Shown here one piece after another: positions 7,421 through 14,213 of a stretch of 30,095 nucleotides of DNA. Source of the DNA: RUG13615 sp040307715 (lineage in GTDB: Bacteria; Bacillota; Clostridia; Peptostreptococcales; Anaerovoracaceae); assembly GCA_040307715.1 (NCBI GenBank), contig JAWRJC010000109.1:1-30095 (forward strand), given 5' to 3'. Position 1 is the stretch's first letter. Every line of letters starts with the position of its first letter. The translations under genes and the position numbers were made by a program. The notes beneath the pieces are model-generated. The model saw nothing but the letters and a program-made list of their open reading frames with translations. It searched no databases and was not told where the DNA came from.

Positions 7421-8050
7421 ATGAATGCTTTATTGAAAATCGATAAAGGCATCAGCTATCTGGAAAAGGTGATCATGATCATCGCGATCATCGTCATGGC
7501 CAGCGTGCTGTTTGCCAATGTGGTGGGACGTATCGTCTTCCACCACAGCCTGACCTTCGCGGAGGAACTGGGCACGATGGGAACGGTATATGTTACCTTT
7601 GTCGGCCTCAGTTACTGTGCCAGGGTGGGCGAACACATCGCGATGACGGCGATCTTCGATGCATTGAAGGGTAAGGCCAGAAAAGTGCTGATGATCATCA
7701 TCGCGCTGGTCGTCATGGTAGCGCTTGCCTATCTGGGCTATGTCGCTCTGCAGTATATCCTGCAGCTGAAGGGACAGAACAGAACGACGCCGATCCTCAA
7801 TCTTTACCTCTGGAAGTGCTACCTCGTCATGCCGGTCTTTATCTGGCTCGCTTCGTTCCAGTATTTCGTCATTCTGCTGATGAATCTGACGGACAAGACC
7901 GGGGAAGCGGTCACGAGCATCGAAAAGGTTACGGTCGCTTCCGTCGATACAGAAGAAGCCGATGAGGAACTTGCGGAAGAGTTTATGGAAGGAATGGAGG
8001 ATCATACCATCATTCCTGAAGAAGATAATGAAGAGGGAGGTGCTGAGTAA
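7421..8050 (+). CDS. TRAP transporter small membrane subunit (DctQ type) with acidic tail
   Basis: A 209-residue membrane protein with four hydrophobic segments (about 17-40, 52-68, 87-112, 128-150), the standard DctQ topology. DctQ pairs with the large DctM subunit to form the membrane part of a sodium-coupled, binding-protein-dependent importer. After the last helix it carries an unusual tail of about 45 residues rich in Glu and Asp (for example EEADEELAEEFMEGMED), longer than in typical DctQ proteins. The gene lies 13 bases after the M24 gene with GAGGAG as binding site. Its TAA stop overlaps the ATG of the next gene (TAATG), so Q and M are translationally coupled. Confidence 0.85.
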   Translation: MNALLKIDKGISYLEKVIMIIAIIVMASVLFANVVGRIVFHHSLTFAEELGTMGTVYVTFVGLSYCARVGEHIAMTAIFDALKGKARKVLMIIIALVVMVALAYLGYVALQYILQLKGQNRTTPILNLYLWKCYLVMPVFIWLASFQYFVILLMNLTDKTGEAVTSIEKVTVASVDTEEADEELAEEFMEGMEDHTIIPEEDNEEGGAE

Positions 8051-9339
8051 TGGTTAATATGGGTTTGGTAGCACTTCTGCTCGGCTGTCTGTTCTTCTTC
8101 ATGCTGCTGGGCTTCCCGCTCTTTATGAGCATGATCTTCAGCCCGTTGCTTTGTATGGCAATCTACGCGCCGCAGGTAGCAAAAGTAACGGTCGTTCAGG
8201 AGATGCGCAACGGTATAGGGACGTTCGTTCTCCTTGCGGTACCGATGTTCATACTAGCTGCCGATATAATGGGTCACGGTGAAATGGCCGACCGGCTGCT
8301 AGGGTTTGTCGGCAGCTTCGTAAGGCATCTGCCTGGCGGCCTGGCACTGACCACCGGCGCAACCTGCACCATCTTCGGTGCGATCTCCGGTTCGACGCAG
8401 GCGACGCTCGTCGCGATCGGCCGCCCGATGTACAAGCCGCTGCTCAAGTCCGGCTACAGCACCAGCCATACCATTGCGCTTGTCATGTGCAACGCTAATA
8501 TAGCGTTGCTGATACCACCATCTGTCGCGATGATTATGTACTGCGTCTGTACAGGCGTTTCGGTCGGCGATCTGTTCCTCTGCGGCTTCGGCCCCGGCAT
8601 CATCCTGTTCCTCGGGTTTGCCGTCTATGATGTCATCTTTGCTAAGAGACACGGCCTTGCTTCCAGCCACAAAGCGACCTGGAAGGAGAGAGGGACTTCA
8701 TTCAGAAGAGCGATTCTCGCACTCGGATTCCCGGTCATCGTCCTCGGCGGCATCTACAGCGGCATGTTCACACCGACAGAGGCGGCAACGGTTGCGGTCT
8801 TCTACGCACTGCTCATCGAAGGTGTGGTCTACAGATCGCTTAAACTCAGTGATATCCCCAAGATCTGCATGAGCACGGCAACGGTCACTGCAGCCGTCTT
8901 CGTCCTCGTGGCAGGCGGCCAGGCATTCTCCTGGATCGTCTCCTATGCCCGCATCCCGCAGGCTGTCGCCAGCGTCTTTTCGGGCATGCAGTCGCAGATC
9001 CTGATCCTGCTGATCGTTTCCCTGTTCTTCTTCGTGGCCTGCATGTTCGTCGACTCGATTCCCGTGATCATCATCATGTCGCCGATCATTCTGCCGGTCG
9101 CGCTGAACGCAGGTATCGATCCGCTGCACCTGGGTATCATCGTCACTTTGCAGTCCGCCATCGGCTGTGTCACACCGCCGTTCGGCTGCAACATCTTTAC
9201 GGCCTGCGGTATCTTCCACAAGTCGTTCATCGAGGTCGTCAAAGGGCTGATTCCCTATATGATCATCAATCTGCTGGTCGGATTGATCCTGGTCCTGTCG
9301 CCCGATCTATGTATGATCTCCTACAATCTCTTCCATTAA
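8050..9339 (+). CDS. TRAP transporter large membrane subunit (DctM type)
   Basis: A 429-residue polytopic membrane protein, normal length for DctM, with about 11-12 hydrophobic segments. The IPPSVAMIMY segment followed by GDLFLCGFGPG is a DctM signature, as is the second-half region VTPPFGCNIFTACGI. It forms the ion-coupled transport channel and works with the preceding DctQ and the extracytoplasmic DctP encoded 111 bases downstream. Substrate cannot be read from this subunit; the ectoine hydrolase-like genes on either side suggest an ectoine-like zwitterion, as with the TeaABC and UehABC systems. Part of the gene (about 8210-8520) uses ATA and CTA codons that are rare in the rest of the gene. 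Confidence 0.88.
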   Translation: MVNMGLVALLLGCLFFFMLLGFPLFMSMIFSPLLCMAIYAPQVAKVTVVQEMRNGIGTFVLLAVPMFILAADIMGHGEMADRLLGFVGSFVRHLPGGLALTTGATCTIFGAISGSTQATLVAIGRPMYKPLLKSGYSTSHTIALVMCNANIALLIPPSVAMIMYCVCTGVSVGDLFLCGFGPGIILFLGFAVYDVIFAKRHGLASSHKATWKERGTSFRRAILALGFPVIVLGGIYSGMFTPTEAATVAVFYALLIEGVVYRSLKLSDIPKICMSTATVTAAVFVLVAGGQAFSWIVSYARIPQAVASVFSGMQSQILILLIVSLFFFVACMFVDSIPVIIIMSPIILPVALNAGIDPLHLGIIVTLQSAIGCVTPPFGCNIFTACGIFHKSFIEVVKGLIPYMIINLLVGLILVLSPDLCMISYNLFH

Positions 9340-9387
9340 GAAGAATTGTTCAGAGATAGAACTCCGTTATTGAATGTGGTGAGAGAG

Positions 9388-9401
9388 TTAGTAATTACTA
9401 A
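9388..9401. promoter_or_regulatory. 14-bp palindrome upstream of dctP
   Basis: TTAGTAATTACTAA lies in the 111-bp gap between dctM and dctP, flanked by GAGAGAG and AGAGAG. It may be an operator for separate dctP expression. Palindromes of this length are expected by chance once or twice in 30 kb, so support is weak. Confidence 0.25.
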
Positions 9402-9450
9402 GAGAGTTGTTTTACTTGTTGATTGATGCATCTGTAAGGAGGAAAAATCA

Positions 9451-10512
9451 ATGAAGAGTAAGAAAATGAAAGTACTGGCTGTCCTGATGGCACTCGGTAT
9501 GATGGCATGCGTCCTGGCGGGCTGCGGCGGCGGCGACAGCGGCAGCGGTGACGGCGGTCAGGCGACCAAGGTATGGAAACTGGCACACGAAGAAAATGAA
9601 GGTGAAATGATGGATATCTATTCCAAGGCCTTCAAATCTGCACTTGAAGAGGTCTCCGGCGGTGCGGTCACGCTCGACCTGTATCCGAACGGCACCCTCG
9701 GCGACAACCAGGATCTGTTTGACAGCGTTGTCAACGGTTCCGTTGACTTCTGCATCACCGACCCCGGCTGGGTCCAGACGTCGATTCCTGAAGTCGGCAT
9801 CTTCTCCCTCCATTTCTTCTTCCCGGCTGACATCACTGATTATGATAAACTTTGCGAAAAGGCAGCTGCCGGTGAGAGCGAAGGCTTCAAGATGATCGAC
9901 GAACTGTACGCAGGCCTCGGTGTTACCAACCTGCAGTGGTTCCCGGAAGGTGGTAATGCATGGACCTGCAAGAAGGCCATCAAGAGCCCCGCGGACTTCA
10001 AAGGCGTCAAGTTCAGAACAATGGCGTCCTCCATCATCTCCGACAGCTACAATGCGTATGGTGCTGACGCTGTCATGATCTCCTACACCGAACTGTACAG
10101 CGCGCTGCAGCTTGGTACCGCAGACGGCCAGGTCAATCCGGTCTTCGCGATCAACAGCAACTCCTTCTATGAAGTACAGGATTACCTCATGCTGGCATAT
10201 CCGGACACCTTCATCGGCTGCCTCAATGCCAACACTGCTTTCTACGACAGCCTGACCGACGAAGAGAAGGCGTGGATCGACGAAGCGAACAAGATGGCGT
10301 ATGAAGAGTACATTTCTCAGCGTGATAGCATCAATGAGCAGGCGATTGCCGACATGGAAGCGACCGGTCAGATCGAGATCATCGAATTCACCGATGAAAT
10401 GAGAGAGCCGTTCAAGAAGATTGCGGAAGAGAACAGAGACATCTTCACCAAGACCTGCGATGATGCACAGGATATCATGGATGCGTTCCAGAAGGACTTC
10501 GACGCACTTTAA
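9451..10512 (+). CDS. TRAP transporter substrate-binding lipoprotein (DctP type)
   Basis: A 353-residue extracytoplasmic solute receptor. Residues 1-25 form a lipoprotein signal with lipobox LAGC (lipidated Cys25), followed by a Gly/Ser-rich linker, as expected in a Gram-positive cell without a periplasm. The mature part has the DctP features YPNGTLGD, FKGVKFRTM (Arg189 at the position that usually binds the substrate carboxylate) and LGTADGQVNP. AAGGAGG sits before the ATG. The receptor gene comes after Q and M with its own 5' region and ends in a strong terminator, so it may be expressed at a different level from the membrane subunits. Substrate is inferred from context (ectoine-like), not read from binding residues. 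Confidence 0.9.
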   Translation: MKSKKMKVLAVLMALGMMACVLAGCGGGDSGSGDGGQATKVWKLAHEENEGEMMDIYSKAFKSALEEVSGGAVTLDLYPNGTLGDNQDLFDSVVNGSVDFCITDPGWVQTSIPEVGIFSLHFFFPADITDYDKLCEKAAAGESEGFKMIDELYAGLGVTNLQWFPEGGNAWTCKKAIKSPADFKGVKFRTMASSIISDSYNAYGADAVMISYTELYSALQLGTADGQVNPVFAINSNSFYEVQDYLMLAYPDTFIGCLNANTAFYDSLTDEEKAWIDEANKMAYEEYISQRDSINEQAIADMEATGQIEIIEFTDEMREPFKKIAEENRDIFTKTCDDAQDIMDAFQKDFDAL

Positions 10513-10574
10513 TCGGCAGGAAGTATAGATCATACCTACACACCACATGTAAATAGGATCGTTGGATCCTGAAT

Positions 10575-10608
10575 ACCAAGGGGGTCCGCAGAGCCCCCTT
10601 GGTTTTTT
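10575..10608 (+). terminator. Rho-independent terminator after dctP
   Basis: ACCAAGGGGG, a short loop, GCCCCCTTGG and then TTTTTT. A smaller inverted repeat (AGGATC/GATCCT, 10555-10570) precedes it. Confidence 0.9.
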
Positions 10609-10651
10609 ACAACCTGACAGCGATTCCTGAAGCTTTAGAAAGGAATTAGAA

Positions 10652-11827
10652 ATGAAAGATTTACTGTTCTCCGTAGAGGAGTATATGAGCCGTGTCGCCA
10701 AAACCAAGGCGAGCATGGAAGAAAAGGGCATGGACGTGCTGATCGTGACCGACCCGGCAAATATGAACTACCTGACCGGGTTTGACGGCTGGTCGTTCTA
10801 CGTCCATCAGGGTGTCATCGTGGCGCTCGACGAGGAGCAGCCGATGTGGTTCGGCCGCGGCCAGGATGGCAATGCAGCGCGTCTGTCGACCTACCTCGAG
10901 GAAAAGAATATCTACGCTTACACGGATGACTATGTCAACAACCCGGCCAAGCACCCCTATGAATATGTTGCCGATATCCTCCGCGAGCGCGGCCTTGATA
11001 AAAAGACCATCGGTACCGAGGTCGATGCGTATTACTATTCTGCAAAGTGCCAGCAGACCATCGAGGCCTGCCTGCCTGATGCAAAGTTCGTCAACGGATA
11101 CAATCTGGTCAACTGGGTCAAGATCGTCAAGAGTGAACGGGAGATCTCGTTCATTCGCAATGCTTCACAGATCGTCCAGAAAGCCATGGATGTGGCGTAC
11201 AATATGATCGACATTGGCGTCCGGCAGTGTGATGTCGCTGCAGAAGTCCTGAAAACCCAGATCAAGGGTACGGATGAGTTTGGCGGAGAATACAGCGCCA
11301 TCGCGCCGCTGATGCCGGCTGGTGTGCGTACATCGACCCCTCATCTATCCTGGAACGATGATGTCTATAAAGACGGTGATACGGTCATCCTGGAATTGTC
11401 AGGCTGCTATCGGCATTATCACTGCCCGCTGGCCCGCACGATGATCCTCGGCAACGCAGGACAGAAAGTTCGCGATCTCGGGGCGACTGTATCGGAAGGG
11501 TTGACCGCAGCACTCGAAGGGATCCGCCCCGGCATGCTGGCAGAAGATGTTGAACGCATCTGGGCGAAGACCATCGAAAAGAGCGGATTCGTGAAAGATA
11601 GCCGCATCGGGTACAGCATGGGGTTGGCCTATCCTCCGGACTGGGGTGAACACACAGCGTCCCTGCGTCCTGGCGACAAAACGGTTCTTGTACCCGGCAT
11701 GACATTCCATATGATCCCCGGCATCTGGCTGGAGGATTGCGGCGTCGATACATCTGAGCCGTTCGTAGTGACCGAGACCGGCGCGGAGCCGTTCTGCCAT
11801 TACCGCCGTGAACTTCTGGTGAAATAA
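10652..11827 (+). CDS. eutD: Creatinase-fold M24 hydrolase, ectoine hydrolase (EutD/DoeA)-like, paralogue 2
   Basis: A 391-residue paralogue of the protein at 6238-7407 with the same two-domain creatinase fold. It carries the fuller set of ectoine hydrolase signatures as I recall them: MNYLTGFDGWSFYVHQ, WFGRGQDGNAA, LVNWVKIVKSE, PHLSWNDDVY, YRHYHCPLARTM and LAYPPDWGEHT. The metal-binding aspartates of peptidases are absent, and E248 in ILELSG matches the catalytic glutamate position. The predicted reaction is hydrolytic opening of a cyclic amidine such as ectoine to N-acetyl-2,4-diaminobutyrate; creatine-like substrates are the alternative. The gene starts a new unit after the dctP terminator (AAAGGA binding site) and is followed one base later by a RidA gene. 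The symbol is by similarity. Confidence 0.82.
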   Translation: MKDLLFSVEEYMSRVAKTKASMEEKGMDVLIVTDPANMNYLTGFDGWSFYVHQGVIVALDEEQPMWFGRGQDGNAARLSTYLEEKNIYAYTDDYVNNPAKHPYEYVADILRERGLDKKTIGTEVDAYYYSAKCQQTIEACLPDAKFVNGYNLVNWVKIVKSEREISFIRNASQIVQKAMDVAYNMIDIGVRQCDVAAEVLKTQIKGTDEFGGEYSAIAPLMPAGVRTSTPHLSWNDDVYKDGDTVILELSGCYRHYHCPLARTMILGNAGQKVRDLGATVSEGLTAALEGIRPGMLAEDVERIWAKTIEKSGFVKDSRIGYSMGLAYPPDWGEHTASLRPGDKTVLVPGMTFHMIPGIWLEDCGVDTSEPFVVTETGAEPFCHYRRELLVK

Positions 11828-11828
11828 G

Positions 11829-12218
11829 ATGAAAAAAGAGATCATTTTTACAGACAAAGCGACCCCTCCCACAGCGCCGTATTCTCAGGCGATCCGCTGC
11901 GGCGACCGTGTCTTCCTCGCAGGCGCATGCGGGGACGACCCTGTGACCGGTGAGATTATGGGGGATGGCGACATGAAGGTCGAAGCGAAGTACTGCCTGA
12001 ACAATCTCAAGGCGGCTGTCGAAGCAGCCGGCGGCACGATGAACGACATTGTGAAAGTGCGCGTCTTCGTGACTGATATTGCGCAGATGCCGGATTTCAA
12101 TGCGGTCTATCCGACCTATTTTGAGGACGGATACCTTCCGGCCCGCATAGCGATGCAGATCAGCGCGCTGGCGGGCGGTGCGCATCTCGAAGTAGAAGCA
12201 GAAGCGATTCTCGGATGA
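11829..12218 (+). CDS. RidA-family enamine/imine deaminase
   Basis: A 129-residue protein of normal RidA length. RidA proteins hydrolyse reactive enamine/imine intermediates such as 2-aminoacrylate released by PLP dehydratases, protecting other PLP enzymes. APYSQAI near the N-terminus and the conserved arginine (R106, in LPARIAMQ) are present, followed by GAHLEVEAEAILG. It starts one base after the stop of the EutD-like gene, and its stop overlaps the next ATG (ATGA). This position suggests it clears enamine products of the EutB-like dehydratase in the same pathway; that link is inference. Confidence 0.9.
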   Translation: MKKEIIFTDKATPPTAPYSQAIRCGDRVFLAGACGDDPVTGEIMGDGDMKVEAKYCLNNLKAAVEAAGGTMNDIVKVRVFVTDIAQMPDFNAVYPTYFEDGYLPARIAMQISALAGGAHLEVEAEAILG

Positions 12219-13120
12219 GTCAAAAGCCAATACAGCAAACTCAAAAGGCCATGATCTGGGGCTGCCTGCTGACTGCTGCTGCGGCGTTCTGTTACAGCTG
12301 GCAGTCTCCGATCACAAAACTTCTCCTCGCGGAAGGCGTGAGAGCTCTGGATGTTGTGACAGGGCTCTCTTTCTGCGCTGCAGTCCTGATTGACGGTTAT
12401 TTGCTGGCGGCGGGAAAGGCACCGGCGATCCTGCAGGAGGTGAAGGCGCATTTGCCGGTCGTTCTGCTGCAGGGCATCGCGAAGTTCGGTATCAATTTCG
12501 GGCTGTTCCTGGGGCTGCGCACGATGTCAGCAGGGGTTTTGTCTGTTGTGTATTATACGGCACCTGCGTTCGTGTGCTTCTTTTTCATGATCACGAAGAT
12601 CAAACCGGTCAGCCGCATCAATATCATTGCCGTGATCGTTACGATCACCGGCTGCCTTCTGGCATTGGACGTCTTTCAAACACCGTTGGAGGAACTGTCT
12701 GTTCCTGGCATCCTCCTGGGTGTTCTTGCAGCGGTCAGCTGCGGGACTTTCACTGTCGTCACAGACCTGAAGGGACGGGAGATGAGTTTCCCCACGATCA
12801 TAGCCGGGGCTCTGACGGTGAATGCACTGCTCGCTGCAGTGATCAACCCGGGGATGTTCCTTCGTATTCCATCGTTTTCATTAGTCATTATTGGTCTTTT
12901 TCTTGTCCAGGCACTCGTCACAAAAATCCTGTCGATCGTAACGGAGACACGAGGTGTGATGCGGATTGGATCAGAGAAGGCGACGGTCGTATTAGCTTTG
13001 GAAGTTCCCTTTACACTTTTGATTGCATACTTCACGCTTCAGGAGACAATGTCCCCTCTGCAGCTTGCAGGTGTCGGGTTGGTGATAGGATCTGTTCTGC
13101 TTCTTCAGCGGCCTGACTGA
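12215..13120 (+). CDS. EamA/DMT-superfamily permease
   Basis: A 301-residue integral membrane protein with about ten hydrophobic segments arranged as two EamA-like halves (about 10-140 and 150-300), the drug/metabolite transporter pattern. Members export or import amino acids, amines or other small metabolites. It overlaps the RidA stop by four bases, so it belongs to the hydrolase-RidA unit and may export an end product or serve as a second uptake route. Direction and substrate cannot be told from the sequence. Confidence 0.85.
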   Translation: MSQKPIQQTQKAMIWGCLLTAAAAFCYSWQSPITKLLLAEGVRALDVVTGLSFCAAVLIDGYLLAAGKAPAILQEVKAHLPVVLLQGIAKFGINFGLFLGLRTMSAGVLSVVYYTAPAFVCFFFMITKIKPVSRINIIAVIVTITGCLLALDVFQTPLEELSVPGILLGVLAAVSCGTFTVVTDLKGREMSFPTIIAGALTVNALLAAVINPGMFLRIPSFSLVIIGLFLVQALVTKILSIVTETRGVMRIGSEKATVVLALEVPFTLLIAYFTLQETMSPLQLAGVGLVIGSVLLLQRPD

Positions 13121-13209
13121 AAAAAGTTTTTTAACTGCAGCAACACTTTCCGGTGTTTCCTGTACTATTATAGTGAGAGAATGATAAAGTGAAGGCAGGA
13201 GGGACCGCT

Positions 13210-13950
13210 ATGAAAAAGATGATATGCATGATAGCAATGGTGGTGTTGGTGGCAGCACTTGCGGCCTGCGGAAAAGGTAGTGCCGAAAGCGCAGAGAGCG
13301 CGTCGGAGTCGGAACAGGAAAACAGCGCTGCCGTGCCCGGCAGCTGGGAAGTCTGCGAAGGAGAAGCGGCAGTGCTGCCGGACGAAGTGCAGGCGGCGTT
13401 CGACAAAGCAACAGAGACGCTGACCGGCGCAGAGCTGATCCCGGTCGCATACGTCGGGACACAGGTCGTTGCGGGGACGAATTACATGGTACTCTGCCGC
13501 TCGATCCCCTCTGTGGCGGAACTGGCGGAGGATGCCGGTACGTACCAGATGATCGTGATCTATGCCGACCTTTCGGGCGGGGCGGAGATCACGCAGATGA
13601 CGGAATTCAATATCGCGGACTATACGGAAACGGACGGCGCGGATCCCGCGTCTGAAAACCTGATGGGCGGCTGGACGGTGCCGGAACAGGATGCGGGACC
13701 GATGCCGGAAGAAGCACAGGCTGCTTTTGACAAAGCATGCGGAGGGCTTGACGGCAACGATCTCGTGCCGCTGGCACTGCTCGGTACACAGACCGTATCC
13801 GGCACGAACTACGCGATTCTCTGCTGTAGTTCGCTTGTGACGGCGGAACCCGTGACGAGCATCCAGGTCGTGACGGTCTATGAGGATCTTGACGGCAATG
13901 CGGAGATCCTCAATATCTGCACGCTCGATCCGGCGGACTACAACAAATAA
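13210..13950 (+). CDS. Lipoprotein with two tandem cystatin-like repeats
   Basis: A 246-residue secreted lipoprotein: signal residues 1-20 with lipobox LAAC (Cys20), then a low-complexity Ser/Glu linker (23-40). Two repeats of about 95 residues follow (44-138 and 153-244). Each begins GxW, then P(D/E)E.QAAFDKA, then GTQxVxGTNY, and ends with DLxGxAEI and an (I/P)ADY. QVVAGTNY at 85-92 and QTVSGTNY at 194-201 match the QxVxG signature and following TNY of cystatins/stefins, which in eukaryotes forms the protease-binding hairpin. The frame is open from 13189, but AGGAGG at 13198-13203 fixes the start at 13210. It is a single gene with its own terminator. Protease inhibition is a hypothesis; a cystatin-like scaffold with another role is equally possible. 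Confidence 0.8.
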   Translation: MKKMICMIAMVVLVAALAACGKGSAESAESASESEQENSAAVPGSWEVCEGEAAVLPDEVQAAFDKATETLTGAELIPVAYVGTQVVAGTNYMVLCRSIPSVAELAEDAGTYQMIVIYADLSGGAEITQMTEFNIADYTETDGADPASENLMGGWTVPEQDAGPMPEEAQAAFDKACGGLDGNDLVPLALLGTQTVSGTNYAILCCSSLVTAEPVTSIQVVTVYEDLDGNAEILNICTLDPADYNK

Positions 13951-13951
13951 A

Positions 13952-13977
13952 AAGAAGGCCAATGGCCTTCTTTTTTA
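13952..13977 (+). terminator. Rho-independent terminator
   Basis: AAGAAGGCC, loop AAT, GGCCTTCTT and a T-run, directly after the lipoprotein stop codon. Confidence 0.92.
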
Positions 13978-13981
13978 TTAC

Positions 13982-14069
13982 TGGCGGAGGGCATGGGACT
14001 CGAACCCACGAGGCTGTTACACCCTACTCGCTTTCCAGGCGAGCTCCTTAGCCACTCGGTCAACCCTCC
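13982..14069 (-). tRNA. tRNA-Ser (anticodon GGA), CCA encoded
   Basis: On the minus strand an 88-base cloverleaf starts GGAGGGTTGACCGAGTGG and ends GCCCTCCGCCA. The acceptor stem is GGAGGGT/GCCCTCC with discriminator G and an encoded CCA. The anticodon arm is CTCGC-CTGGAAA-GCGAG, giving GGA (serine). A long variable arm and the T-arm GTGGGTTCGAGTCCCAT are present, as expected for a class II tRNA. Confidence 0.95.
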
Positions 14070-14119
14070 GTGCTAATTGCGTGATGCGCGATATGCAGGC
14101 TCTTTCAGAGCCGTATAAT

Positions 14120-14148
14120 AATCTATCATACGGGGAAATCTTTTTCAA
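14120..14148 (-). promoter_or_regulatory. Probable tRNA-Ser promoter
   Basis: On the minus strand TTGAAA (14143-14148) is followed after exactly 17 bases by TAGATT (14120-14125), about 50 bases upstream of the tRNA. Confidence 0.55.
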
Positions 14149-14167
14149 GGAAAATATCAGAAACGCC

Positions 14168-14200
14168 AAAAAAAGAGCCTGCCCGCTGATGCGGACAGGC
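14168..14200 (-). terminator. Rho-independent terminator of the NAD synthase gene
   Basis: Read on the minus strand: GCCTGTCCGC, loop ATCA, GCGGGCAGGC, TC, then a T-run. It lies 14 bases after the NAD synthase stop. Confidence 0.9.
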
Positions 14201-14213
14201 GTTGCTTTTCTAT

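Noticed and set aside
4880..7452. Minus-strand frames of 387 and 401 residues opposite the M20 and first M24 genes
   Set aside because: Shadows of clear enzymes; His- and Asp-rich composition typical of antisense translation.
13121..13190. Promoter for the cystatin-like lipoprotein around CTATTATAGTG
   Set aside because: A -10-like TATTAT/TATAGT is present but no acceptable -35 could be fixed at normal spacing.
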